A program made the translations under genes and the position numbers. The notes beneath the pieces are model-generated. The model was given only the letters and a program-made list of their open reading frames with translations, ran no database searches and had not been told where the DNA came from. 64,000 bases of DNA, taken from assembly GCA_022510525.1 (NCBI GenBank), contig JAFLTH010000001.1, positions 83,317 to 147,316 of the forward strand, in the 5' to 3' direction. Origin of the DNA: Lachnospiraceae bacterium. GTDB lineage: Bacteria; Bacillota; Clostridia; Lachnospirales; Lachnospiraceae. This document shows positions 29,244-38,229 of this stretch, in pieces. How positions within the stretch are numbered: the first letter of the stretch is position 1; every line of letters begins with the position of its first letter.

Positions 29244-29957
29244 CTACGATAATATGTAACAATCTTTATCGTTGCTAGGTATAAATTTTATTTTTCCATG
29301 TTCACTTGATGGCCAAATCTTTTTTACCTGTTTTGATACTTTTACTTGGTTGTGCCCATTTGAATATTTTGAGGCTTTATTTACGCAATCCCCAAATGCT
29401 TTGACATCATAAAACTCCTGGATTCCTATCTTAGTAACTATGACATTCCCATAATCTACACCAACTCCTATATCTATATCCCACTGAATCTTTTCTTCCT
29501 GTAAAATTTTATTAACCACTTTATCAATAATACGCAACATATCTTTTCCACATAAACCAGCTTTTTTCACAGCTATTTCCTTAGTCATATTTGACTTTTT
29601 GCCACCAAAAAATACCATGATTCCATCACCCATGATATCAACGACTTTGCCATTATAAAATTTTATTACTTCAAGCAATGCAGGTATATATGCATGCATT
29701 GTCAAAAAAGTCTTTTCTGGTCCAATCGTCTGCGCTCTCTTAGTTGAATGACGCATATCAACAAATAATACTGCAAAATTATCTTTAGCATATGACCCAA
29801 ACTCTAAATATTCTGCTTGATACCCTGGAATTGTATCTGATATGGCATCAGCATGTTCTAACAACAAAGAGTGTTTTATCTCTTGTAAAGTCTTTTTTGC
29901 TTTATTATAATGCTCTTTGGTCTTCAAATATATCTCATCAACATTTATTCTGCTCAT
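29244..29957 (-). CDS. class III nucleotide cyclase, probable Pycsar cyclase (PycC-like)
   Basis: FAVLFVDMRHSTKRAQTIGPEKTF; NGKVVDIMGDGIMVFFGG; VGVDYGNVIVTKIG; adjacent to DUF5706-like TM protein. Confidence 0.8.
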   Translation of the reverse strand: MSRINVDEIYLKTKEHYNKAKKTLQEIKHSLLLEHADAISDTIPGYQAEYLEFGSYAKDNFAVLFVDMRHSTKRAQTIGPEKTFLTMHAYIPALLEVIKFYNGKVVDIMGDGIMVFFGGKKSNMTKEIAVKKAGLCGKDMLRIIDKVVNKILQEEKIQWDIDIGVGVDYGNVIVTKIGIQEFYDVKAFGDCVNKASKYSNGHNQVKVSKQVKKIWPSSEHGKIKFIPSNDKDCYILS

Positions 29958-29973
29958 TGCTCCAAACACCACC

Positions 29974-30558
29974 TTATTTTACATTAAGAAAAACACAAAT
30001 ACACACTATTATAAATAGTACAATAAGGGTTATCCCAAATGCACATATGGTTCTTTTCATCGTTGCAGCTTTTTGTCTATATATATCATTCACTTTATAC
30101 AATTCTGCTGCTAATGTATCTATGACGTCTTTTTCTGTCATCTTTTTTATATCGTTTTTATATACTTCAAATGGATAATCATCTTTTTTTTCAATTATAA
30201 ACCATAAGGATTTAAAATTTATATTACACCTATGTGATTTTATGGTTTGTAGTCCCCAAAAATAAACAAGAACCGTAGTTATGGCAAATATAAGTACTAA
30301 TACGCAAAAGAAAATATGTAGCAAACCATATGCCTGCGACATCTGATAGGTAGCATATATTATTTCTCTGCAATTAATGGTTCCAGAAATTACAATCCCT
30401 AATGCTGCCATAATAATTGATACTTTTGTGTCTAAAAATTTAATCCAACCCGAAACATCATTTATAGCACTATTCAAAAAACTTTGTGTTTTCGTGAATT
30501 CCATTTCACAAAATTCTTCCTTTGTCTTAATCTTCCTCATGTTATTCTTCTTTCCCAT
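29974..30558 (-). CDS. Pycsar TM effector-like protein (DUF5706/PycTM-like)
   Basis: WIKFLDTKVSIIMAALGIVISG; further TM helices; operonic with cyclase. Confidence 0.75.
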   Translation of the reverse strand: MGKKNNMRKIKTKEEFCEMEFTKTQSFLNSAINDVSGWIKFLDTKVSIIMAALGIVISGTINCREIIYATYQMSQAYGLLHIFFCVLVLIFAITTVLVYFWGLQTIKSHRCNINFKSLWFIIEKKDDYPFEVYKNDIKKMTEKDVIDTLAAELYKVNDIYRQKAATMKRTICAFGITLIVLFIIVCICVFLNVK

Positions 30559-30691
30559 TTCTCCACCTACTGCCGTAAATATAGTTTTATTATACCACTT
30601 CTGTTACCTCAAAAAATCCACCTGTGCGGTTGGAAAATTTTTATAAAGCAATTATAACTGTACAGATATACAGAGAGCTTTCATAGAATTT

Positions 30692-31261
30692 CTACTCCAG
30701 TTTCCCCCACACCTTCTCCTTCAGATAAATATTCCCTTCTTTGTAATCCGCCACCTTTATATGGTATAAATGGTTTATTGCATTTACAATATCCCCACGT
30801 TCCAGAGTCTTCCTTCCTTTCTCCTGATACCATTCCTGAAAGCTCAAAATAAACCGCTCATCTTCTACTCCGACCTCATAAGTTCCCCTTATGTGCAGCC
30901 AGTATACAATATAGGCTTCCACCTCGCTCAGCTCCTGCTTTGATACCTTTCCGATAAATAGTGCAGATACGATCAGCAGCTGTATATAATTAAAGATGCT
31001 CTCCGGCGCACTTATGGACGCTACAAACTCTATTCCGGCCAGTATTGCCTTTTTCAAATCTATCCTCACATTGCCGACTTTATAGGAAGCGGGGTCATTT
31101 CCCAAGAATATCATTCCTTTTACGTGGTCTTCCGGAATGAACTCTATGAAATTGTCTACTATGTATGCGCCTGCCTGCTGGTCCATAAGAATTTCCTTTG
31201 CGCAGTCCTGCAGTCGGATCTTTAATTCGGTATCATATTCATTCGCCTGTTTCCTCGTCAT
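30692..31261 (-). CDS. hypothetical protein, partner of HExxH peptidase
   Basis: overlaps downstream end of the peptidase gene by 23 bp; central hydrophobic helix. Confidence 0.6.
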   Translation of the reverse strand: MTRKQANEYDTELKIRLQDCAKEILMDQQAGAYIVDNFIEFIPEDHVKGMIFLGNDPASYKVGNVRIDLKKAILAGIEFVASISAPESIFNYIQLLIVSALFIGKVSKQELSEVEAYIVYWLHIRGTYEVGVEDERFILSFQEWYQEKGRKTLERGDIVNAINHLYHIKVADYKEGNIYLKEKVWGKLE

Positions 31262-32312
31262 TTTTCCTTCTCCTCATTTCCTCTCGTTGCTCTGTCCTTA
31301 GAATTTTATTGAGCTTTCCGCGCTCCATCTTTAACAATACCTGATCCTTGAACTCGTCGTGGACATCGAGGAAACCGCTGTATAGATGGTTTCCGTCAAC
31401 GGTGTCAAAATCATATTCCGGCCGATCGGCTATGCCGAACAGGTGATTCTTTCGTTTCTTTACGGCAGGATGTGATAAATCATAAATCTTAGTTTTATAC
31501 AATATTCTGTCTGTATAAAACATCAGATCGAAAAAATCCATATACATCATCGGTGCCAGATAGGTGTATTCCTCTAGGATGCCGTTATTTTCTTCCTTAT
31601 CCATAATGATTTTTAGTACAATGTGGTATGCGATGGCATCCGCATCATATTCTTCCTTTTCCGGATGCTGCTTTGTATATACCTTGCCAATACTGGGAAG
31701 ATATGCGTGCGCAATCTCATGGGCCAGACTGAATGCCAGCACTGTCCAATAGCAGTCCTCTGCAAGCTGCAAAATCTGCAAATCGCCTGCCACCATCTCC
31801 AGCATTGCCCTGTTTGCGTCTTCCCCCTGCATTTCCCCGAGGATGCACACGTCGTTCATCAGATACAGCAGATACCGGAAACAGTTCCCATATATCTCTA
31901 GATCCTCAAAATCTTTTGACCATTTGAATACTGCCAGAAAAAAAGCCATCACGGTTGATTCAAATAGCTCGTCTATGTGTACGATTGCCGGATTTTCGGT
32001 ATCGTCATAGATATAGCTGTTGACGGATCTCTGGTAACGGTTATTCAACTCGATACCGTTGCCGGTGTAATTGTATTCCTTTTGGAAATACTTTTTCACC
32101 AGGGTAAACATATTCTCCAGATTATAGTGTTGCATATTTTTCCGGAGCTGTTCTTCCGTGAAATACTCGGAAAAATACTGCAGCATCAGCTGCATTCCCC
32201 ATTCCTCATTCTTCAAAGATTGGCCACCAAACTTGAAAATCTCATATTTTGACGGGGAGACCATGAATTTGTTTAATTTAGGGTGTTTTTCGTTTTCCTT
32301 ATTCTTATCCAT
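31239..32312 (-). CDS. HExxH metallopeptidase-like protein
   Basis: SLAHEIAHAYLP and EKEEYDADAIAY (ExxAD). Confidence 0.75.
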   Translation of the reverse strand: MDKNKENEKHPKLNKFMVSPSKYEIFKFGGQSLKNEEWGMQLMLQYFSEYFTEEQLRKNMQHYNLENMFTLVKKYFQKEYNYTGNGIELNNRYQRSVNSYIYDDTENPAIVHIDELFESTVMAFFLAVFKWSKDFEDLEIYGNCFRYLLYLMNDVCILGEMQGEDANRAMLEMVAGDLQILQLAEDCYWTVLAFSLAHEIAHAYLPSIGKVYTKQHPEKEEYDADAIAYHIVLKIIMDKEENNGILEEYTYLAPMMYMDFFDLMFYTDRILYKTKIYDLSHPAVKKRKNHLFGIADRPEYDFDTVDGNHLYSGFLDVHDEFKDQVLLKMERGKLNKILRTEQREEMRRRKNDEETGE

Positions 32313-32529
32313 CTATCTACATCACCTTATCTTAAGTATAACACAATATTTAAAAAGGTGACAAAGCTAAACCTTTCCCACTTCTGCGTTACCAATGTAT
32401 TAAAATGAAATATCCCTTGTCTACCTTTATATAGCAATCATATTTGTAACAAATAGGACAAAAGCATCTTCATTTCCTATTATGTCTTCACTCCCGAAAC
32501 TACAGTGATTATATAGAATAACCTATTGG

Positions 32530-32650
32530 ATTACTTCCCAACTATTTCCTATCTCTGTAAATGTCAGATGCTCCTTCAGACCGCTCTCTATTTCCATTCT
32601 GCCTTCATAGCTTATAAGCGTTGCCTTAACATCTCCTTTCCCTGCCGACC
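32530..32650 (-). pseudogene. C-terminal gene remnant downstream of agr-2
   Basis: open frame QWKRSAGKGDVKATLISYEGRMEIESGLKEHLTFTEIGNSWEVIQ* with no 5' part. Confidence 0.4.
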
Positions 32651-32654
32651 TTTT

Positions 32655-32700
32655 CCACTGTAAAAAAAGACAGATGAGACATCTCTTTCTGTCTTTGCGC
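32655..32700 (-). terminator. terminator of agr-2 operon
   Basis: AAAGACAGAAAGAGATGTCTCATCTGTCTTTTTTT on the minus strand. Confidence 0.6.
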
Positions 32701-32773
32701 TGCCAGTTTCACTAGCGACTTTTATTCTGTTTGCATACCACTTTCCTATCAAAACGGGAATCTCACTATTCAA

Positions 32774-33358
32774 TTAAGGGGATTGCTTTAAGGACTCTAA
32801 CTTCCCAAGAACAGTTAGTATGGTAACCATTGTAAACCCTATTGTATACAGCTTAACCAGATACCATCCTCCCAGCCCTGATGTAACTGCGTATATAATA
32901 ATAAAGGCTAAGGAAATTATTTTAAGCCTGCGTCGAAAGTAAGTAATATCTTCTGCGTCTAATCTTCTGTTTATATGCTGGATAGGCGACAATATCAGTA
33001 ACAAAATCAGATCAAGGACTGAAACTACCGTCATGCCCCACCAAGTAAAACTTAGCTTAGTTGCAAGAAGAGATAAAAAAATAACAGCGCATGAAAACAG
33101 GTAGCATCCAATTCTCGTTTTGGCGTGGAAACCACCTGTATTGCGCCGAAAAGCATAAAGAATTGAAAAAACAATCACGAATTCAAGAAATTTATTCATA
33201 CATAGAGCTATTACGATATAAGAGACATAGTGAACTGCCTTTAATATGGTAACTTCCAGTCCAAACTTATAAGCTTCCACATCAACCATATCTATCGACT
33301 TGTCCTCAACTAACCCATATATAATTCTGTCAATTAAATTTCTATATTTCTCGCCCAC
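32774..33358 (-). CDS. agrB: AgrB-like protease (agr-2)
   Basis: YAFRRNTGGFHAKTRIGCYLFS; multi-TM; GTG start overlaps agrD stop (TAGTG). Confidence 0.88.
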   Translation of the reverse strand: MGEKYRNLIDRIIYGLVEDKSIDMVDVEAYKFGLEVTILKAVHYVSYIVIALCMNKFLEFVIVFSILYAFRRNTGGFHAKTRIGCYLFSCAVIFLSLLATKLSFTWWGMTVVSVLDLILLLILSPIQHINRRLDAEDITYFRRRLKIISLAFIIIYAVTSGLGGWYLVKLYTIGFTMVTILTVLGKLESLKQSP

Positions 33359-33498
33359 TATTTTTTCTTTATGTCCTTAAACTTTTTTGCGGAATCAGGC
33401 ACACGCGGCTGAAAGCCAAAAATTGCGCATGCGCTATCCATTTCCTTTTGAATATTTTTTTTAATGACAGCGGAAATAATTTTAGATGTTTTCTTCAT
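33358..33498 (-). CDS. agrD: AgrD-like cyclic lactone autoinducer precursor (agr-2)
   Basis: MKKTSKIISAVIKKNIQKEMDSACAIFGFQPRVPDSAKKFKDIKKK*; not in ORF track; GGAGATGAGAAAATG start. Confidence 0.88.
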   Translation of the reverse strand: MKKTSKIISAVIKKNIQKEMDSACAIFGFQPRVPDSAKKFKDIKKK

Positions 33499-33514
33499 TT
33501 TCTCATCTCCTTTT

Positions 33515-33602
33515 TTTTGATAAATTTTACCAAATTTATATAGTATTAATCAATAATTTTTCTAAAATGTACAACTTTTTGTCCTGATGTACAACCTGTT
33601 AC
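33515..33602 (-). promoter_or_regulatory. LytTR-type direct-repeat site plus agrD promoter
   Basis: minus strand TTGTACATCAGGACAAAAAGTTGTACATT, 12 bp, TTGATT, 18 bp, TAAAAT. Confidence 0.7.
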
Positions 33603-33767
33603 TAAATATAATTAATGTCGTAAATATGAGCATATCAAATAATAGGATTGTTAATCTTTACAAATAGTCTATCAAACTGCCACATCATTTTCAATAAGAT
33701 AGCAATTTTAGCATAAAAAGCTGATAATTTAGTTCCCAGCCGCCTATTTCCCGACATTACCTTTCAT

Positions 33768-35066
33768 TTATTCATCAACCCTATTCAAAACAATATCGCA
33801 TACAAGCAACTGATTAGTATATTTATATATGATGCTTCCTAAATAATCTTCTACACACTTCTGTATATTTAATAATCCGATGCCATTTCTTTTTTCGTTA
33901 TTGCTATCAATTCTTCCGTTCTTTATAACTACGAATTTATCTACACTGTTTTCTATTCTAATAGAAAGCATTTCATTATATTCTTTAATATATAGGCCGA
34001 TATATTTTTTTTCAGTGCATTTTTTATTTGCCTCTAATGCATTGTCAATCAGATTTCCAAATAAAGTTGTTATATCTATAGGCTTCATATAACTTATATC
34101 AACATCATCTATTTCTATTTTAAATGAAATTCCACTACTGTCTGCCACTCTTTTTTTGTCTGACAACAGACAATTTAATACCGGATTATCAGTATACCTA
34201 AAAGGTACAAGTGGCTGCAACATTTTTCGGATCTGTTCCGTATAATTGAGAGCTTCTCTTTTTAAATTCTCCTGATATAATCCCTCAATCATTTTCATAT
34301 GCTTATCAACATCATGTAAAATAGCCATAGCTTCTTTATATTTCTCTCTTTGTATCTCATATTTGTCATATTGAAGCTTCTCCTGCTGTTCCATCATCTC
34401 TAATTGCATCCTATAATAATTTCGCTCATCTGAAAACTTTATAAAAGACAGCAAGTACATATTAGCGAAAATTGTACTTCCCACAATAACCATCAGAATC
34501 AATGGATTTTCTCTATCAGAGATAACCGCAATAATTAACACATTGACAACACTATATAAAAACATTATTAAATATAGAATATATTGTGTTTTTGTACGCA
34601 AGAAGCTTTTTTTCCATAACCGACTAAAAACCGCATAGTATAAAAATAGTAATACAATCTTTGAAAAAGCTGTTTCAATACTTTTTTGAATCTCTGTGCT
34701 CTGTGGAATTATTTGCATAATTTCCATGATTAAATCAATCAAAAAAACTCCTAATGCTTCTGCCACGCCTATAACCATAAATAATGCTTCCGATTCAAAT
34801 ATGCGCATGAATTTTCTGTCATTTTCCTCATAATAAAAGAAATAACTTACAAACCCAATCCAGGTTACATTTGCAAGCAAATTAAGTAAAGGGCTCATTA
34901 TCATATTTATTGGTGTAACAATAGCTATACTTACTATTGGCAGTAATACATATAACAGTTTTCTGTTATAAGATTTTAAGTATCTATCATTAAAAAACTG
35001 AAACAATAAGCTTACTAGAATTACACAAGATATAAATGAACAGAACAATAAAATTAATGAATCCAT
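33768..35066 (-). CDS. agrC: AgrC-like GHKL sensor kinase (agr-2)
   Basis: EAMAILHDVDKHMKMIEGL; LFGNLIDNALEANKKC; NGIGLLNIQKCVEDY. Confidence 0.87.
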   Translation of the reverse strand: MDSLILLFCSFISCVILVSLLFQFFNDRYLKSYNRKLLYVLLPIVSIAIVTPINMIMSPLLNLLANVTWIGFVSYFFYYEENDRKFMRIFESEALFMVIGVAEALGVFLIDLIMEIMQIIPQSTEIQKSIETAFSKIVLLFLYYAVFSRLWKKSFLRTKTQYILYLIMFLYSVVNVLIIAVISDRENPLILMVIVGSTIFANMYLLSFIKFSDERNYYRMQLEMMEQQEKLQYDKYEIQREKYKEAMAILHDVDKHMKMIEGLYQENLKREALNYTEQIRKMLQPLVPFRYTDNPVLNCLLSDKKRVADSSGISFKIEIDDVDISYMKPIDITTLFGNLIDNALEANKKCTEKKYIGLYIKEYNEMLSIRIENSVDKFVVIKNGRIDSNNEKRNGIGLLNIQKCVEDYLGSIIYKYTNQLLVCDIVLNRVDE

Positions 35067-35069
35067 ATC

Positions 35070-35825
35070 CTAATGAAATGAATCATGCAGGTATTCATTT
35101 ATCCTTTCTTTAAATTCTTTGACTCTCCTTTGTGACAACGGCACATTTCCGCCAGTATCCAGTAAAACGTTATACATCTTAATCCGAGTAACCCTCTCTA
35201 GGTTAACCAGTATCCCACGACAGCACATCTCAAAGCCTAAAGGCTGCATTTTTTCCTCCAGTCTGTTCATTGTCTCGGAATATATGTACTCTGTTGATTT
35301 TGTCACAATCTTAATTTCTTTCTGCATTTTTATATACTCGAAATATACAATCTCCTTCACGGGGATTGATACTATAGATTTTACCACGTCTGTACCATCA
35401 TGGCTGTACCGAACATTATGGAAATCCATCATAAGATCCTGTGTCCCCTCGCTGTCCTCAAAGAATTCTTTGATTTGCGCCTCAACAGCTGGAGTTTTTA
35501 AGGGCTTTTCCAAAAATGCAAATGCGTGTGTCCGGTTTATCGCCTCCTGACAGTACTGTCCGAAGTTTGTCTGGAAGATAATCTTTGTAGCACGGTTCTT
35601 ACGATGTATATGCTTGCCGATATCTATCCCATTTTCATCATTCATTACAATGTCCAGGAATATCAAATGAAAAAGCGATGCTGCCTGCATTAAGCTCTCG
35701 CCAGATTCGTATTCCTGTATATCGTAGCTCACAGAATATTTGCCCAACACTTCCTGGAGTATGGACTTCAATTGTATAATATCCTTTTTCTCGTCATCGC
35801 AAATTGCTATGTTTATCATGTTCAT
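35070..35825 (-). CDS. LytTR-family response regulator (AgrA-like, agr-2)
   Basis: NIAICDDEKKDI; LIFLDIVMNDENGI; LytTR domain IVYFEYIKMQKEIKIVTKSTEY... Confidence 0.9.
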   Translation of the reverse strand: MNMINIAICDDEKKDIIQLKSILQEVLGKYSVSYDIQEYESGESLMQAASLFHLIFLDIVMNDENGIDIGKHIHRKNRATKIIFQTNFGQYCQEAINRTHAFAFLEKPLKTPAVEAQIKEFFEDSEGTQDLMMDFHNVRYSHDGTDVVKSIVSIPVKEIVYFEYIKMQKEIKIVTKSTEYIYSETMNRLEEKMQPLGFEMCCRGILVNLERVTRIKMYNVLLDTGGNVPLSQRRVKEFKERINEYLHDSFH

Positions 35826-35940
35826 TCCCCTATTACAATGTAATGCTATTGTTTACTATTATACATTCATATATTACATAATTCTACATATATTTTAATT
35901 ATACTAGCAATGTAATAGTAATGCAAATGGGGACATCACA

Positions 35941-35974
35941 ACAAGACCCCGGTTCCTAAAAACCGGGGCCTTGT
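35941..35974. terminator. long GC-rich hairpin, bidirectional terminator
   Basis: ACAAGACCCCGGTTCCTAAAAACCGGGGCCTTGT. Confidence 0.55.
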
Positions 35975-35978
35975 GACT

Positions 35979-36068
35979 TTATGCTCTTTTTCTTAAAACA
36001 GCGCAGGTAATGGCACCTATCACAGTTGTAACCAGTGCTGCTATTGCAAACTTTGTTCCTGTCTTCAT
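35979..36068 (-). CDS. 29-aa single-TM micropeptide coupled to the cold-shock gene
   Basis: MKTGTKFAIAALVTTVIGAITCAVLRKRA*; start overlaps csp stop (TAATG). Confidence 0.55.
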   Translation of the reverse strand: MKTGTKFAIAALVTTVIGAITCAVLRKRA

Positions 36069-36316
36069 TATTCTTCCTCTCCTTCCGTAATAATAGTAAC
36101 ATCTTTAGCTACCGTGCGTCCGTGCTCATCCTCGTCCTGGACGAAGGAAACAGTCTGCCCTGCCTTGAGCCTCTTGAAACCATCCATATTGACATTTGAG
36201 AAATGGACAAAGCAATCTACACCGTCTTCATCGGAAATAAACCCGTAGCCCTTTCTCACATCAAACCATTTAACGGTTCCTTTCATTAAATTACTCTTTG
36301 CCATAAACTTACTCAC
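36068..36316 (-). CDS. cold-shock domain protein
   Basis: MKGTVKWFDVRKGYGFISDEDGVDCFVHFSNV. Confidence 0.93.
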   Translation of the reverse strand: MSKFMAKSNLMKGTVKWFDVRKGYGFISDEDGVDCFVHFSNVNMDGFKRLKAGQTVSFVQDEDEHGRTVAKDVTIITEGEEE

Positions 36317-36363
36317 TCCTTTTCTTCCTTATTTAATCTATATCGTGTATGGCGACACGAAAA

Positions 36364-36401
36364 GGGCATGGCGGATTCGAACCGCCTGTACCATCCTGCC
36401 C
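36364..36401 (-). other. tRNA 3'-half-like element (T-arm plus acceptor-like stem)
   Basis: minus strand GGGCAGGATGGTACAGGCGGTTCGAATCCGCCATGCCC; T-arm consensus GGTTCGAATCC. Confidence 0.4.
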
Positions 36402-36408
36402 TCCGCCG

Positions 36409-38178
36409 TTATTTTTTCGGCGCAATATGCCAGTCTGACCACAGATTTCCGCTGATCTGCACAGAGTCTGTCAGGTTTGCAGACAGCATTCCGTCTGGAG
36501 TCCAGCTATCCATGACATAGGTATACGCGGTATAGCTTCCGTCCGGCATCCAGATTGGGGAAAAATGCGTCCGTCTTCCATAGGTGGAATACTCATTGCT
36601 TTTGAACTGATACTCCGCCTCCATTCCGCTGCTCACCTGCTCAAGCAGCCTCCAATAAGTCCTGTAATAGAACTCAGGGAAATAGGAAACCGCTGTCTGC
36701 GAACCGGTGACTGCCGAAGACTGATTTGTTGTTGTCGTTGAATGGACCGTGACGTTGACACCGTATCCGCTCTTAATCGTAGAGCCGTCAACCGTAGGGT
36801 TTTTATCGTCCGGCGACAGGTCCATAGATGCGCTCATCGAAGCACTGTAATGCTCCAGATCAAACTCCCACCAGCCTTCATCTACCCACTCGCCGTCATC
36901 CACCCAGCTTCCATGATTTGTTGTACATCCTTCAAGGCAGGAATCGCTGTGTGGTTGAGAATGCCAGTTCCAGTCACTGTGCCATACCCAGTGTTCCTGC
37001 CACCAGGGAGCCCAGATGCTCCAATACGCACTGTCTTTCGCCGGATTTTCCGGGATTTCTGCGTTAGACCGGGAGTAGGAATTATTTCTGTCGTTGGCAG
37101 TGGGGTTGGGCGGATCGTTCCCATCAAGATCAACAATCCTTGCCGTAATACTGCCCTGTCCCGGCGAACCACTCCCGCTTGCGCTGACCGTGATGGTAAT
37201 TATTTGCGGAGTAGACGGCGTCCTCCATCTCACCCATGCAAGCTGTGACGCGTCTTCCGGATAATAGACATTAGATACAGTATAGCTCCTTCCATCAATA
37301 TGAAACGTCACATTAACCGGATGGTCGGGATCTGACTGTCCACCGGAAATGGTAACGGCAGTAATGACCTCCGTATCGACCCTGTACTCATAATCTACAG
37401 ATTCCAGTTCCGGAGATGTGTCTATCTCATTAAAGCGCACGATACCTATTCCTAAGGAAGAGATAATGGTCTCGTTGGAAACGCGATCTGTCTTTGAGCC
37501 TGTCCAAGCTGGGAAGCCCAAATCTGATTTTTCAAGAAAAATCGCAAGGGGCAGATTTTTGTGTGAGAGCGATGGCATTTTACTCTGCATCAGACCGCTA
37601 AGCATACGATCATACATAGCTGCTTCTGTTGCGGTCATTGCTGTCCTTGCACCTTGGAATGTCACATATGCAAGTGGTTCCACCAGCAGCTTGTAATCCC
37701 CGCTTATTAACGTGTCAAAATCAAAGCCACAGTAACCAGCAATGCCGCGGATTATCTGCTCGTCCGTAAAATACCTTTTAATCTGAGCTATGTTGCTGCC
37801 TCCAGAAGATGTGCTGATGACACTAGGAAGCGGCTGACCCGGATTTATATATGTGTAAGTTCCTGTATTAGGTATCAAAGAAGCTCCTCCGCGGTATGCG
37901 ACCTTGCTCCTTTTGGCAAAATGCAACACGATGTTTCCGGGATTGACATTGGTAAGATCCACAGATGCGGATACTGCAGTCCCATCAGATGCCCGGACAA
38001 CTGTGACCCTCACACCCTCATCTCCATTGACCCACTTATTGGTGCTAGTACCTGTCCCAAAACCTCCACCGCCACCGTCCATGTTCCCTTCGCCCGCGGC
38101 AAGCACTGTTTCTGTTCCTGAAAAGGACAAAAATAAAAGCAACATGAGTAAACATGTTGCTTTCCTTCGGATTTTCAT
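36409..38178 (-). CDS. large secreted protein of the pilus operon (possible adhesin/tip)
   Basis: signal peptide MKIRRKATCLLMLLLFLSFSGTETVLAAG; last large gene of the Tad operon. Confidence 0.6.
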   Translation of the reverse strand: MKIRRKATCLLMLLLFLSFSGTETVLAAGEGNMDGGGGGFGTGTSTNKWVNGDEGVRVTVVRASDGTAVSASVDLTNVNPGNIVLHFAKRSKVAYRGGASLIPNTGTYTYINPGQPLPSVISTSSGGSNIAQIKRYFTDEQIIRGIAGYCGFDFDTLISGDYKLLVEPLAYVTFQGARTAMTATEAAMYDRMLSGLMQSKMPSLSHKNLPLAIFLEKSDLGFPAWTGSKTDRVSNETIISSLGIGIVRFNEIDTSPELESVDYEYRVDTEVITAVTISGGQSDPDHPVNVTFHIDGRSYTVSNVYYPEDASQLAWVRWRTPSTPQIITITVSASGSGSPGQGSITARIVDLDGNDPPNPTANDRNNSYSRSNAEIPENPAKDSAYWSIWAPWWQEHWVWHSDWNWHSQPHSDSCLEGCTTNHGSWVDDGEWVDEGWWEFDLEHYSASMSASMDLSPDDKNPTVDGSTIKSGYGVNVTVHSTTTTNQSSAVTGSQTAVSYFPEFYYRTYWRLLEQVSSGMEAEYQFKSNEYSTYGRRTHFSPIWMPDGSYTAYTYVMDSWTPDGMLSANLTDSVQISGNLWSDWHIAPKK

Positions 38179-38229
38179 ATAAAACCTCGCTTTCTACAAA
38201 AAGAGGACGCCCTACGGCGCCCTCCCTGT

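Noticed and set aside
36364-36401. Functional tRNA gene
   Set aside because: Only T-arm and part of an acceptor-like stem; no D-arm, anticodon arm or CCA-compatible acceptor. Kept as a tRNA-like element only.
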